A stretch of 7,444 bases of DNA from Thiomonas sp. (GTDB lineage Bacteria; Pseudomonadota; Gammaproteobacteria; Burkholderiales; Burkholderiaceae): NCBI GenBank assembly GCA_027443745.1, contig DAIAZB010000424.1, forward strand, positions 1 to 7,444. Reading direction: 5' to 3'. The position numbers and the translations under genes are program-made. This document shows, in pieces, positions 1-6,948 of the stretch. Every line of letters begins with the position of its first letter. The first letter of the stretch is position 1. The notes beneath the pieces are model-generated. The model worked only from the letters and a program-made list of their open reading frames with translations, was not told where the DNA came from and did not search any database.

Positions 1-1
1 C

Positions 2-820
2 CTGGACAAGCAAGTGTTCTCGCGGCCGCTTTCGGGCCAGGAGCAGGTGCAGGTCGACGAGATGATGGACATCGGTCATCTGGCGGATTTTTTCATCAGC
101 ATCGGGAGCCCGGAGCAGGCCATCGAGGTGATGGAGAAGGCTTTGGGGGAGGTCAACGGGGGGACCCAGGCGTTGCCGTGCCTCTACCTGTTCGAGTTGT
201 ATCGCCAGACCGGGCGCAAGGACGATTACGAGGTGCTGTTGGCGCGTTTTTCCCACCGCTTCAATGTGCAGATCCCGCCCTGGGACCATCCGCCGTCGGG
301 CGAGGCCCGTGAGTTGGAAGCCTACCCGCGGGCGATTGCGCTGATCTGCGAAACCTGGGATCTGGCGCCCATGCTGACCGTCATCGAGCGCATGCTGCTG
401 GACGATCCCGCCAAGCCACGTGTGGGCTTTGACCTGCCCGCCTACCGCGATCTCCTGGATTTGTACGCCGTGGCCCGCGATCTCAGCCGACACCAGCCGG
501 AATCGCGGCGCGAGACCGAACAGGCACTGTCGCCGCACGCGCCTGGGCAGGACGGTAGCTTGGACCTGCCGCTGGTGTTGAATGCGCATGCCCTGGACCA
601 GGGGGCTTCGCGCCAACAAGTTTCTGCGCCGCCAGAGCTTGCGCCGCTGGACTTCACCCTCGATGAGTTGTCGACGTCCCAACCCCCCATGGTGGCACCA
701 GCAGACGGATCGCCCAGGGGTGTGTCGCCAAAGGACGTGGCGCCAACAAATCCTGCGCCGCTCGATACGGCACCGGCCGCAGACGCATCCAGCGCTGGTG
801 GCGATACCGCCAAGCGTTGA
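2..820 (+). CDS. FimV-like / TPR-like protein, C-terminal part (5' end outside window)
   Basis: The frame is open from the first full codon, so this is the last 272 residues of a longer protein; the GTG at 14 is probably internal. Residues 21-92 form a helical TPR-like unit (IGHLADFFISIGSPEQAIEV, later LYLFELYRQTGRKDDYEVLL) ending in a FNVQIPPW motif. This resembles a Burkholderiales family usually annotated as FimV-like or hypothetical, remembered from the family and not searched. A second helical stretch covers about 105-160. From about 175 onward the tail is rich in Pro, Ala, Ser and Asp and includes PLDFTLDELS (215-224), like the acidic xDFxLD motifs of FimV proteins. FimV proteins act in type IV pilus assembly and polar organisation; that role is inference here. 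No other pilus gene is in view. It converges on the aminotransferase gene with 49 bases between the stops. Confidence 0.75.
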   Translation: MDKQVFSRPLSGQEQVQVDEMMDIGHLADFFISIGSPEQAIEVMEKALGEVNGGTQALPCLYLFELYRQTGRKDDYEVLLARFSHRFNVQIPPWDHPPSGEARELEAYPRAIALICETWDLAPMLTVIERMLLDDPAKPRVGFDLPAYRDLLDLYAVARDLSRHQPESRRETEQALSPHAPGQDGSLDLPLVLNAHALDQGASRQQVSAPPELAPLDFTLDELSTSQPPMVAPADGSPRGVSPKDVAPTNPAPLDTAPAADASSAGGDTAKR

Positions 821-869
821 GGCTCATCAGAACCTGCGAATGCCTGACGGCCTCGAGGGCGGCGTGGCA
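821..869. other. Short convergent spacer, no clear terminator
   Basis: These 49 bases separate the stop of the FimV-like gene from the stop of the minus-strand aminotransferase gene. A weak hairpin can be drawn around the CCTCGAGG palindrome at 851-858, with TGCC (841-844) pairing GGCA (866-869), but mismatches interrupt the stem and no run of T follows on either strand. I see no convincing intrinsic terminator, so termination may be Rho-dependent or the two transcripts may overlap. Confidence 0.45.
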
Positions 870-2054
870 CTAGAGCGTGGCCAGGCGCTCCAGCGCCGCA
901 TCGAGCGTGGCCTCGCGTTTGGCGAAGCAAAACCGCACCGTCTTCCGCTCCACCGGCTGCGGATGGAAGGCTGACAGCGGAATGGCGGCGACACCCACGT
1001 CGCGTGTCAGCCACTCGCAAAATTCCGCCTCGGGCCTGTCGCTCAGTGCGGAATAGTCGGCGCATTGGAAATACGTGCCTTCGCAAGGCAACAAACGCAA
1101 TCGGGTCGTGGCTAGCCCATGGCGAAAGCGGTCGCGCTTGGCCTGGTAGAACGCGGGCAGTTGCTGATGGGCTTGAGGCCACGATCGCAAATGCTGGGCC
1201 AGCGCGTGCTGCATGGGCGTGTTGACCGTGAACACGTTGAACTGGTGAACTTTGCGGAACTCGCGCGTCAACTCGCGCGGCGCCGCCACCATGCCCACCT
1301 TCCAACCGGTGACGTGGTAGGTCTTGCCGAAGCTCGAGACCACGAAGCTGCGCGCAGCCAGCGCCGGGTCGCCAGCCACACTGTGGTGTCGTTGGCCGTC
1401 GAACACCATGTGCTCGTAGACCTCGTCGGCAATCAACACGATGTCGGTTGGCGCCAGCAAGTCACGTAGACGATGCCTGTCCTCGAGGGTCCAGACACGG
1501 CCACTCGGGTTGTGTGGCGAGTTCACCAGCAGCGCCCGGGTGCGCGGCGTGATGGCGGCGGCAATGGCGTCGAAGTCGGGGCGGTACGCGGCGTCGAGGG
1601 GCACGAAACACGGGACTCCGCCCGCCAGTTCGATGGCCGGCACATAGCTGTCGTAAGCCGGGGTGAGCACGATGACCTCGTCACCGGGATGCACCACCGC
1701 CATCACGGCCGTGAGCAGCGCCTGCGTCGCACCGGCTGTGATGGTGATCTCATCGCCGGGGTCGTAGCTGGCGCCATGCAAATCGGCCATCTTCGCCGCC
1801 AGCGCCTCGCGCAACTGGGGTATGCCGGCCATGGGCGGGTACTGGTTGTGGCCGGCGCGCATGGCCGTGTTCACGGCGTCGAGCAAAGCCGGGTCGGGGT
1901 CGAAGTCCGGAAAGCCTTGACCAAGATTGATGGCGCCGTGCTGCTGCGCCAGTGCCGACATCACGGTGAAGATGGTGGTGCCCACGCTGGGCAGGCGGCT
2001 GCGTGATGCGAAGTTGTGACCGAGCGTGGGCCTGGGCTGGAGAAGGGCGGGCAT
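870..2054 (-). CDS. ybdL: YbdL-type methionine aminotransferase (PLP-dependent, class I/II)
   Basis: This is a fold-type I PLP aminotransferase of 394 residues, full length for the family, and closely similar along its length to E. coli YbdL as I remember it. Shared blocks include LPSVGTTIFTVMSALAQQHG (21-40), GQGFPDFD (45-52), NSPHNPSG (178-185), ADEVYEH (209-215), SSFGKTYHVTGWKVG (240-254) and LPCEGTYF (322-329). Lys244 is the predicted Schiff-base lysine; Asn182, Asp210 and Tyr213 contact the cofactor, and Arg374 probably binds the substrate carboxylate. The YbdL family transaminates methionine and some aromatic amino acids with 2-oxo acids in the cytosol; a kynurenine or glutamine aminotransferase activity is the main alternative. 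The start is pinned: an in-frame stop (2067-2069) lies five codons upstream of ATG 2054, and the next in-frame start falls inside the conserved core. No good Shine-Dalgarno is visible. The gene begins 19 bases after the cysB stop, suggesting co-transcription. Confidence 0.9.
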   Translation of the reverse strand: MPALLQPRPTLGHNFASRSRLPSVGTTIFTVMSALAQQHGAINLGQGFPDFDPDPALLDAVNTAMRAGHNQYPPMAGIPQLREALAAKMADLHGASYDPGDEITITAGATQALLTAVMAVVHPGDEVIVLTPAYDSYVPAIELAGGVPCFVPLDAAYRPDFDAIAAAITPRTRALLVNSPHNPSGRVWTLEDRHRLRDLLAPTDIVLIADEVYEHMVFDGQRHHSVAGDPALAARSFVVSSFGKTYHVTGWKVGMVAAPRELTREFRKVHQFNVFTVNTPMQHALAQHLRSWPQAHQQLPAFYQAKRDRFRHGLATTRLRLLPCEGTYFQCADYSALSDRPEAEFCEWLTRDVGVAAIPLSAFHPQPVERKTVRFCFAKREATLDAALERLATL

Positions 2055-2073
2055 GGCGGGCGGCTGTCAAAGG

Positions 2074-3018
2074 TCAAATAGAAAAATTCTCGTCGCTCTG
2101 GCCGCGCAACACCTGCTCGACCAGTTTGCGAGACAAGCGCTGCGACAACAGTTCGGTCAGAACGTAGACAAAAGCGCGCTGGTAGACGCCGCGCTTGAAG
2201 GCCACACGCGTGAGGTTCTGGCCGAACAAATGTCCCAGGGGGCGGGAGCGCAGCAAGGTGTCGCGCTCGGGGTTGATGGCCATCTCGGCGATGAGCCCGA
2301 CGCCGAGTTCCAGCTCGACATAGGTCTTGAGCACGTCCGAGTCAATCGCTTCCATCACGATCTGGGGTTGCAGTCCCTGCTGGGCGAAAGCCTGGTCGAT
2401 GCGGTGGCGCCCGGTGAACGCCGGGTCGTAGGTGACGAGGGGGTGGCGTGCCAACTCTGCCAGCGACAGGTCGGCCACGTCGTTGAGCGGGTGGTTGAGC
2501 GGCGTCACCAGCAGATGCTGCCATTCGTAGCAAGGCAGCGTGATCAGCTCGGGATGATCTGCCAGGCTTTCAGTGGCCAGGCCCAGATCGGCTCGCTCTT
2601 CCAGCACGGCGTGCGCAACCTGGTCGGGATTGCCCTGGATCAGATGCACCTGAACACGTGGAAACCGCCGGCGGAATTCGGCAATGACCTGCGGCAGACG
2701 GTAACGTGCCTGAGTGTGGGTGGCGGCAATGGTGAGTTGGCCGCTGTCCTGCGCCGCATAGTTCTGGCCGATGCGCTTGAGGTTGTTCACCTCGCGCAAG
2801 ATCACCTCCACGCTGCGCAGCACCTCCTCGCCGGGTGCCGTGAGCTTGCGAATGCGTTTGCCGTGGCGGCTGAAGATTTCCACTCCCAACTCGTCTTCCA
2901 GCTCGATGATGGCCTTGGACACGCCGGGTTGCGAGGTGAACAGCGCGCGCGCGGTTTCGCTCAGGTTGAAGTTGCGGCGCACGGCCTCTTGCAGGAAGCG
3001 GAACTGGTGCAGATTCAT
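2074..3018 (-). CDS. cysB: CysB-type LysR family transcriptional regulator
   Basis: This 314-residue LysR-type regulator matches CysB rather than the general family. The N-terminal winged helix-turn-helix spans about 1-60 (FTSQPGVSKAIIELEDELG, 27-45), a linker helix about 61-88, and the effector domain the rest. The anion/effector pocket known from Klebsiella CysB is conserved at the same numbers: Thr100, Thr102 and Gln103 in ATHTQARY, Thr149 in ATES, Trp166, and Thr202 in FTGR. CysB family proteins activate sulfate or organosulfur assimilation genes and respond to N-acetylserine, sulfate or related ligands. Burkholderiales often carry several such paralogues (CysB, SsuR, Cbl-like), so the exact regulon is uncertain. 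The protein is about 10 residues shorter than E. coli CysB at the C-terminus, which is not unusual. It starts 51 bases after lptG and is followed 19 bases later by the aminotransferase gene. The Shine-Dalgarno is weak. Confidence 0.93.
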   Translation of the reverse strand: MNLHQFRFLQEAVRRNFNLSETARALFTSQPGVSKAIIELEDELGVEIFSRHGKRIRKLTAPGEEVLRSVEVILREVNNLKRIGQNYAAQDSGQLTIAATHTQARYRLPQVIAEFRRRFPRVQVHLIQGNPDQVAHAVLEERADLGLATESLADHPELITLPCYEWQHLLVTPLNHPLNDVADLSLAELARHPLVTYDPAFTGRHRIDQAFAQQGLQPQIVMEAIDSDVLKTYVELELGVGLIAEMAINPERDTLLRSRPLGHLFGQNLTRVAFKRGVYQRAFVYVLTELLSQRLSRKLVEQVLRGQSDENFSI

Positions 3019-3069
3019 GGCGGCTTGGCCTGTGGCGCGCGGATTGTTGTGCAGCAGTGCAAGCGTGGC

Positions 3070-4173
3070 TCAGCGGTATTGAACCCGCCAGAGAAAATAG
3101 CCGAAGGCTGCGCTGCCGTAGAGCATGTAGGGCAGGGCGGCGGCCAGCCACGTCGGCCAACTGGCCAGCAGACCCAGGCGCGAGGTGAGTGTGTTCATCA
3201 GGATGAAGCTGATGCCCAGCATGATGCCGCCGAACACCTTCCAACTGATCTGCCCGGAGCGGGCATGGAGGTAAGCGAAAGGCAGGGCCAGCAGCATCAT
3301 CACCACCGCACTCAAGGGATAGAGCAGCTTGCGCCACAGCGCGATTTCGTCGCGCTGCACGGCCTGGCCATTGGCCCGGAGATGATTGACGTAGCGCCAC
3401 AAATCGACCACGGACATGTGGTCCGGGCTGAGCAGCAGGACATTCAGCACGCTGGGCGAGACCGAGGTCTGCCAGGGCAGATCGGCCTGGTGCAGGATCT
3501 GCATCGCCTGCCCAGCCCGACCCGGCAGCCGGATGGAGGTCACCTGGCGCAACAGCCAGGTGCCGCTGTTCTGGTAGACCGCACTGGCAGCGTCGATGGT
3601 TTGCACCAGTTGCGTCGCGCCGTCGAGCACATAGATGTGCACGTCATGCAGTTCGCCGCTGGCGGACACGCTGCGGATATTGATCATCTGGTCGTCCTGG
3701 CCGCTTTGGCGGTTGCGCAGCCACAAGCCCGAACTCAGCGAGGTGCCGCCAAATTGCCCGCCCTCGGACTTGGCTTGCAGGGTTGCCGACACGCGCTCGG
3801 CCAAAGGCACGGCGAACTCGCCCAACGAAAAAATCAACACCGAAAACAGCAGGCCCATGCCCATGAGCTGCTGCAAGGCGCGCAGAGGACTCAGGCCCGA
3901 CATGCGCATGACGGTGAATTCGCTCGAGGCTGCAAGACTCGCCAGCACGTAGACCGTTCCGGTCAAGGCCGCGATCGGCAGGATGAGATAGGCGCGACTC
4001 GGCATTTGCAGTGACACCAGCAGCAAGATGTGTGCGAACGACGTTGCGGAAGCATTGCTGTTGCTGAGCTCGTTGATCACGTCCAGGATAAACAGCAGGC
4101 CGAGAAACACCAGCAGCACGAGGCTGCTGGCGGCAGCAATTTGCACGAACAGATAGCGACGCAACGTGCGCAT
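3070..4173 (-). CDS. lptG: LPS export ABC transporter permease LptG
   Basis: LptG is one of the two permease subunits of LptB2FG, which extracts lipopolysaccharide from the inner membrane and passes it to LptC and LptA. The 367-residue protein (E. coli 360) has the expected order: membrane segments at about 11-31, 60-80 and 102-122, a periplasmic beta-jellyroll domain at about 125-280, then membrane segments at about 285-302, 312-335 and 340-362. Characteristic stretches include SEFTVMRMSGLSPLRAL (84-100), the coupling-helix region facing LptB, GEFAVPLAE (118-126) and LWRKLLYPLSAVVMML (279-294). The frame stays open upstream to 4524, inside lptF, but ATG 4173 gives the canonical N-terminus MRTLRRYL and normal length. 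It begins 29 bases after the lptF stop. The leader is C-rich with no visible Shine-Dalgarno, so translation may depend on coupling to lptF. Confidence 0.95.
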   Translation of the reverse strand: MRTLRRYLFVQIAAASSLVLLVFLGLLFILDVINELSNSNASATSFAHILLLVSLQMPSRAYLILPIAALTGTVYVLASLAASSEFTVMRMSGLSPLRALQQLMGMGLLFSVLIFSLGEFAVPLAERVSATLQAKSEGGQFGGTSLSSGLWLRNRQSGQDDQMINIRSVSASGELHDVHIYVLDGATQLVQTIDAASAVYQNSGTWLLRQVTSIRLPGRAGQAMQILHQADLPWQTSVSPSVLNVLLLSPDHMSVVDLWRYVNHLRANGQAVQRDEIALWRKLLYPLSAVVMMLLALPFAYLHARSGQISWKVFGGIMLGISFILMNTLTSRLGLLASWPTWLAAALPYMLYGSAAFGYFLWRVQYR

Positions 4174-4177
4174 GGGT

Positions 4178-4200
4178 TCAGGGGCAGGGCAGGGGCAGGC
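4178..4200. repeat. Short G-rich direct repeat in the lptF-lptG spacer
   Basis: Two near-identical units, AGGGGCAGGGC (4180-4190) and AGGGGCAGGC (4191-4200), sit side by side on the plus strand. In the lptG message they read as C-rich sequence directly upstream of the start codon, which is why no Shine-Dalgarno is visible there. This may be simple drift in a GC-rich spacer. Confidence 0.5.
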
Positions 4201-4202
4201 GT

Positions 4203-5354
4203 TCAGTGAGCCAGCGGCCCCTGCCGGCCGCCGGCAACCAGACCGGTCCCGCGGGTGCGACGCCAGGGCAGCAGGCCTTTGTGCAGTGCCAGCACGAACA
4301 ACAGCACCACTGCACTGCCGTGAATCAGCAGCAACGCCGAGACCAGGTTTAGTTTGCGTTGATCGATCCAGCCCTGCGCGGCATTGAGAAAATTGATGTA
4401 CGCGAGATAGATCAACACGGCGACGATGAGCTGCAGCGCACGGCCAGCCCGCGGGTTGGTGGCGGCCAGCGGCACCGCCATGAGGACCAGCAGGATGGAC
4501 GAAAGCGGCACGCCGATGCGCCACGACAACTCCCCCAGCCAGGCGGGAATATGGGACATGGCGAGCATGGGTGTGGAAATTTCACGGCTTGGCGTGTTCG
4601 CCAAACGCGCAGCCTCCGAGAGCCCGGCAACCGTTGGAGCGGGGGCGTTGAGCGCCGAGAGCCGAATTCCCATTTGCGCAAAACCCGTCACCTGGTAGTT
4701 GGCTTCCCCCGCCGTATGGCTGTAGCGGTGGCCGTTGGCGAGCATCAAATAGCGCGAGCCGTCGAGGTTTTGCAGCATGGCCGACTGCGCCAGGGTGATG
4801 ACGACCTGCCCGCTGCTCCGGTCACGAATGAAGATGTCGTGCGCCAACCCCTTGGCCTGGGCTCCCTTGCCGATGAAAAAAACCCGCTGGCCGGAAGACG
4901 ATTCCCGGAACTGGCCAGGCGCGACGCGCGACAGATCCGAGCGCTGCTCGAAGCGCTCGCGCAGGGCGGCGTTTTGCTGATTGGCCCAGGGCCAGGCCAC
5001 GAGCGTGAGCGCGGCGATGGCCAGCACCACGGGTGCGGCAAAACGCAGCACGATGCGGAAGTACTGCAACGGCGTGACACCGGCTCCCGCCCAGATGACG
5101 ATCTCCGAGTCACGGTGCATGCGCGAGAAGCTCATCAGCACGGCAATGAACAGGGCCAGGCCGAGTATGAATTGCAGATACGTGAGTGAGGCCAGGCCGA
5201 TGAGCAGAAAAAGATCTTGTGGATTGGCTTGCCCTTCCGAAGCCTGTCCCAGAATGCGGATCAGCATGATCGTGATCACCACCGAAAACAGCACGGTGAA
5301 ACTGCCGCCGAAATTGCGTGCCATTTCACGGCGCAAAGAGGTGTCCAACAACAT
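4203..5354 (-). CDS. lptF: LPS export ABC transporter permease LptF
   Basis: LptF partners LptG in the LptB2FG lipopolysaccharide exporter of the inner membrane. The 383-residue product has membrane segments at about 17-35, 50-75 and 101-122, a periplasmic jellyroll domain at about 125-275, and membrane segments at about 279-298, 305-325 and 338-358. Family features include MLIRILGQASEG (30-41), SRMHRDSEIVIWAGAGVTPL (77-96), the cytoplasmic coupling-helix region, and VPLAATNPRAGRA (294-306) after the fourth segment. The betaproteobacterial N-terminus (MLLDTSLRREMARNFGGSF) supports ATG 5354, although no strong Shine-Dalgarno precedes it. The C-terminus (about 359-383) is a basic, glycine-rich cytoplasmic tail. 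It is the first gene of the minus-strand run and faces pepA across a 111-base spacer. LptB is encoded elsewhere, as usual. Confidence 0.95.
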   Translation of the reverse strand: MLLDTSLRREMARNFGGSFTVLFSVVITIMLIRILGQASEGQANPQDLFLLIGLASLTYLQFILGLALFIAVLMSFSRMHRDSEIVIWAGAGVTPLQYFRIVLRFAAPVVLAIAALTLVAWPWANQQNAALRERFEQRSDLSRVAPGQFRESSSGQRVFFIGKGAQAKGLAHDIFIRDRSSGQVVITLAQSAMLQNLDGSRYLMLANGHRYSHTAGEANYQVTGFAQMGIRLSALNAPAPTVAGLSEAARLANTPSREISTPMLAMSHIPAWLGELSWRIGVPLSSILLVLMAVPLAATNPRAGRALQLIVAVLIYLAYINFLNAAQGWIDQRKLNLVSALLLIHGSAVVLLFVLALHKGLLPWRRTRGTGLVAGGRQGPLAH

Positions 5355-5465
5355 TGCGGGGGCGGCGTCAGACTTGGGGGCGTGGGTTGCGCGGGGTGAA
5401 ATCGCGCCGGCGGCAGAGCGCGGGGACAGGTCCGGTGGAATAATGAAACATCGCCAGGAGCCCTC
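5355..5465. promoter_or_regulatory. Divergent lptF / pepA intergenic region
   Basis: This 111-base spacer must hold the promoters of both divergent units, if both are transcribed from here. On the plus strand AATAAT (5439-5444) is the only AT-rich hexamer and could be a -10 element, but the bases 17 upstream do not resemble TTGACA. On the minus strand CATTAT in the same patch is a 4/6 match to TATAAT, again without a clear -35. A GG-N10-GC arrangement at 5377-5390, ending in TTGC, loosely recalls a sigma-54 site but lies in G-rich sequence. The region is real as a divergent spacer; the individual elements are guesses. Confidence 0.4.
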
Positions 5466-5469
5466 ATGA
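5443..5469 (+). other. Candidate 8-codon upstream ORF (MKHRQEPS) overlapping the pepA start
   Basis: ATG 5443 opens a frame encoding MKHRQEPS, and its TGA (5467-5469) overlaps the pepA ATG (5466-5468) as ATGA, the arrangement typical of translational coupling. A GGTGG at 5434-5438 sits only 4 bases before the ATG, which is closer than usual. The pepA Shine-Dalgarno lies inside this mini-ORF. If AATAAT at 5439-5444 is really the -10 box, the transcript would start downstream and the ORF would not be translated, so the two readings compete. Confidence 0.25.
5456..5460 (+). promoter_or_regulatory. Shine-Dalgarno of pepA
   Basis: AGGAG lies 5 bases before ATG 5466 and fixes that codon as the pepA start. 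It is the clearest ribosome binding site in the window. Confidence 0.85.
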
Positions 5470-6944
5470 AATTTAGCATAGCCCCTCTGAAATCATTATC
5501 CAGCCTTCAAACCGACGCGCTCATCGTTTTTCTGCACCAGCCCGGCACGTCCTGCGGCCTCGTCGAGGCAGACATCGTGGACCCGGTCGCCACCGAAGCC
5601 GTGCAGGATGGCGACTTTTCCGGCGCTCTGGGCACGACCTTCATCCGCAGCCGCCCTCCCGGGCTTGCCGCTCGTCGCCTGATTCTGGTGGGCCTGGGCG
5701 CTGCACCGCTATCCGGCACCGGCTGGCTCAAAGCCCTGCGCGCCGCGGCCGTGGCCTTGAAGCCGCTCGCCGCCCGGCATGTGCATCTGCTTGCGGCTGA
5801 TGGCGAGTCTTCCCTGGCCGAGTTTGCCCCGCGTGCCTTCGGTGAAGCCGCCTATCGCTACACCGCCACGCGCAAGGTCGAGGCTGACAAAGCCTACAAA
5901 GTCGATACCGTGCATGTGCTTTCGCGCCACCTGCGACAGGCTGCGGCACTCAAGGCGCAGCTCGCCCGGGCCGAAGCTGTTCAGGCGGGGGTCGATCTCA
6001 CGTGCAATCTGGCCAATCTGCCGGCCAACCACTGCACGCCGACGCACCTTGGCAGAGTGGCGCAGGACCTCGGCAAGCGTCACGGCATCAAGGTCGAAGT
6101 GCTCGGCCGCGGTGAAATCGAACGCCTGAAGATGGGCTCTTTCCTCGCAGTGGCACAAGGCTCCGAGCAGGCACCGCGTTTCATTGTCATGCGCTACGAC
6201 GGCGCCGCCAGGAAAGATGCGCCCCATGTGTTGGTGGGCAAAGGCGTGACTTTCGACACGGGTGGCATCTCGATCAAGCCCGCCGCCGAGATGGATGAGA
6301 TGAAATACGACATGTCGGGCGCCGCCTCGGTTCTGGGCGCATTCGAGGCCATCGGCCTCATCAAGCCCCGGATCAATCTGGTGGGCCTGATTCCAGCGAC
6401 CGAAAACATGCCCAGCGGCAGCGCCATCAAGCCTGGGGACGTCGTGACCAGCATGTCGGGTCAAACGATCGAGATCCTCAATACCGACGCCGAAGGCCGG
6501 CTGATCCTGTGCGACGCCCTGACCTATGCCGAGCGCTTCAAGCCGGCCAGCGTGGTCGACATCGCCACCCTCACTGGAGCCTGCATCATCGCCCTCGGCC
6601 ATATCAACAGCGGTTTGTTCAGCCCGGACGATGCCTTGGCCGAAGCCTTGCAGGAAGCCGGTCGCCAGGCGCAGGACGGTTGCTGGCGCATGCCGCTGTC
6701 GGACGACTACGCCGAGGGCCTCAAGACCCACTACGCCGATGTTGCCAATATCGCGGGGCGGGCCGCAGGCAGTGTCACCGCGGCGTGTTTTTTGCAGCGC
6801 TTCACCAAGGCCTATCGCTGGGCACACCTGGACATTGCCGGCACCGCCTGGAAAAGCGGCGCCGCCAAGGGAGCGACCGGGCGCCCCGTGCCTTTGCTGG
6901 TGAATTACCTGTTGAATTGCGCCGCCGGCGCTGCGAAAGCCTGA
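5466..6944 (+). CDS. pepA: Leucyl aminopeptidase PepA (M17 family)
   Basis: PepA is a hexameric, two-metal cytosolic aminopeptidase that removes N-terminal residues from peptides. The 492-residue protein has the variable N-terminal domain (about 1-155) and the conserved catalytic domain (about 165-490). All expected active-site residues are present: metal ligands Lys259 and Asp264 in VGKGVTFDTGG, Asp282 in MKYDMSGAA, Asp341 and Glu343 in the M17 signature NTDAEGRL (339-346), with catalytic Lys271 and Arg345. Each is exactly 11 less than its E. coli counterpart, so the shorter length falls in the N-terminal domain. In E. coli PepA also binds DNA at xer sites and carAB; whether this homologue does is unknown. 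ATG 5466 follows a good AGGAG. holC starts 4 bases after the stop, implying an operon. Confidence 0.97.
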   Translation: MKFSIAPLKSLSSLQTDALIVFLHQPGTSCGLVEADIVDPVATEAVQDGDFSGALGTTFIRSRPPGLAARRLILVGLGAAPLSGTGWLKALRAAAVALKPLAARHVHLLAADGESSLAEFAPRAFGEAAYRYTATRKVEADKAYKVDTVHVLSRHLRQAAALKAQLARAEAVQAGVDLTCNLANLPANHCTPTHLGRVAQDLGKRHGIKVEVLGRGEIERLKMGSFLAVAQGSEQAPRFIVMRYDGAARKDAPHVLVGKGVTFDTGGISIKPAAEMDEMKYDMSGAASVLGAFEAIGLIKPRINLVGLIPATENMPSGSAIKPGDVVTSMSGQTIEILNTDAEGRLILCDALTYAERFKPASVVDIATLTGACIIALGHINSGLFSPDDALAEALQEAGRQAQDGCWRMPLSDDYAEGLKTHYADVANIAGRAAGSVTAACFLQRFTKAYRWAHLDIAGTAWKSGAAKGATGRPVPLLVNYLLNCAAGAAKA

Positions 6945-6948
6945 GTGC

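Noticed and set aside
794..801. GCTGGTGG octamer identical to the E. coli Chi site
   Set aside because: Chi sequence differs between lineages and one octamer in GC-rich coding sequence is expected by chance.
841..869. Possible terminator hairpin between the convergent genes
   Set aside because: The stem is interrupted by several mismatches and no T-run follows on either strand.
442..1305. 287-codon minus-strand frame spanning the end of the FimV-like gene and part of the aminotransferase gene
   Set aside because: It overlaps both supported genes, has Arg/Gly/Ala-rich low-complexity sequence and no recognisable motif.
2026..4014. 662-codon open frame on the plus strand opposite cysB and lptG
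   Set aside because: It lies antisense to two well recognised genes, its product is rich in Gln, His and Arg with no recognisable domain, and it has the composition expected from the complement of high-GC coding sequence.
4174..4524. Upstream extension of the lptG frame into lptF
   Set aside because: The added 117 residues are Arg/Ala/Gly-rich without membrane character and overlap lptF; ATG 4173 gives the family N-terminus and length.
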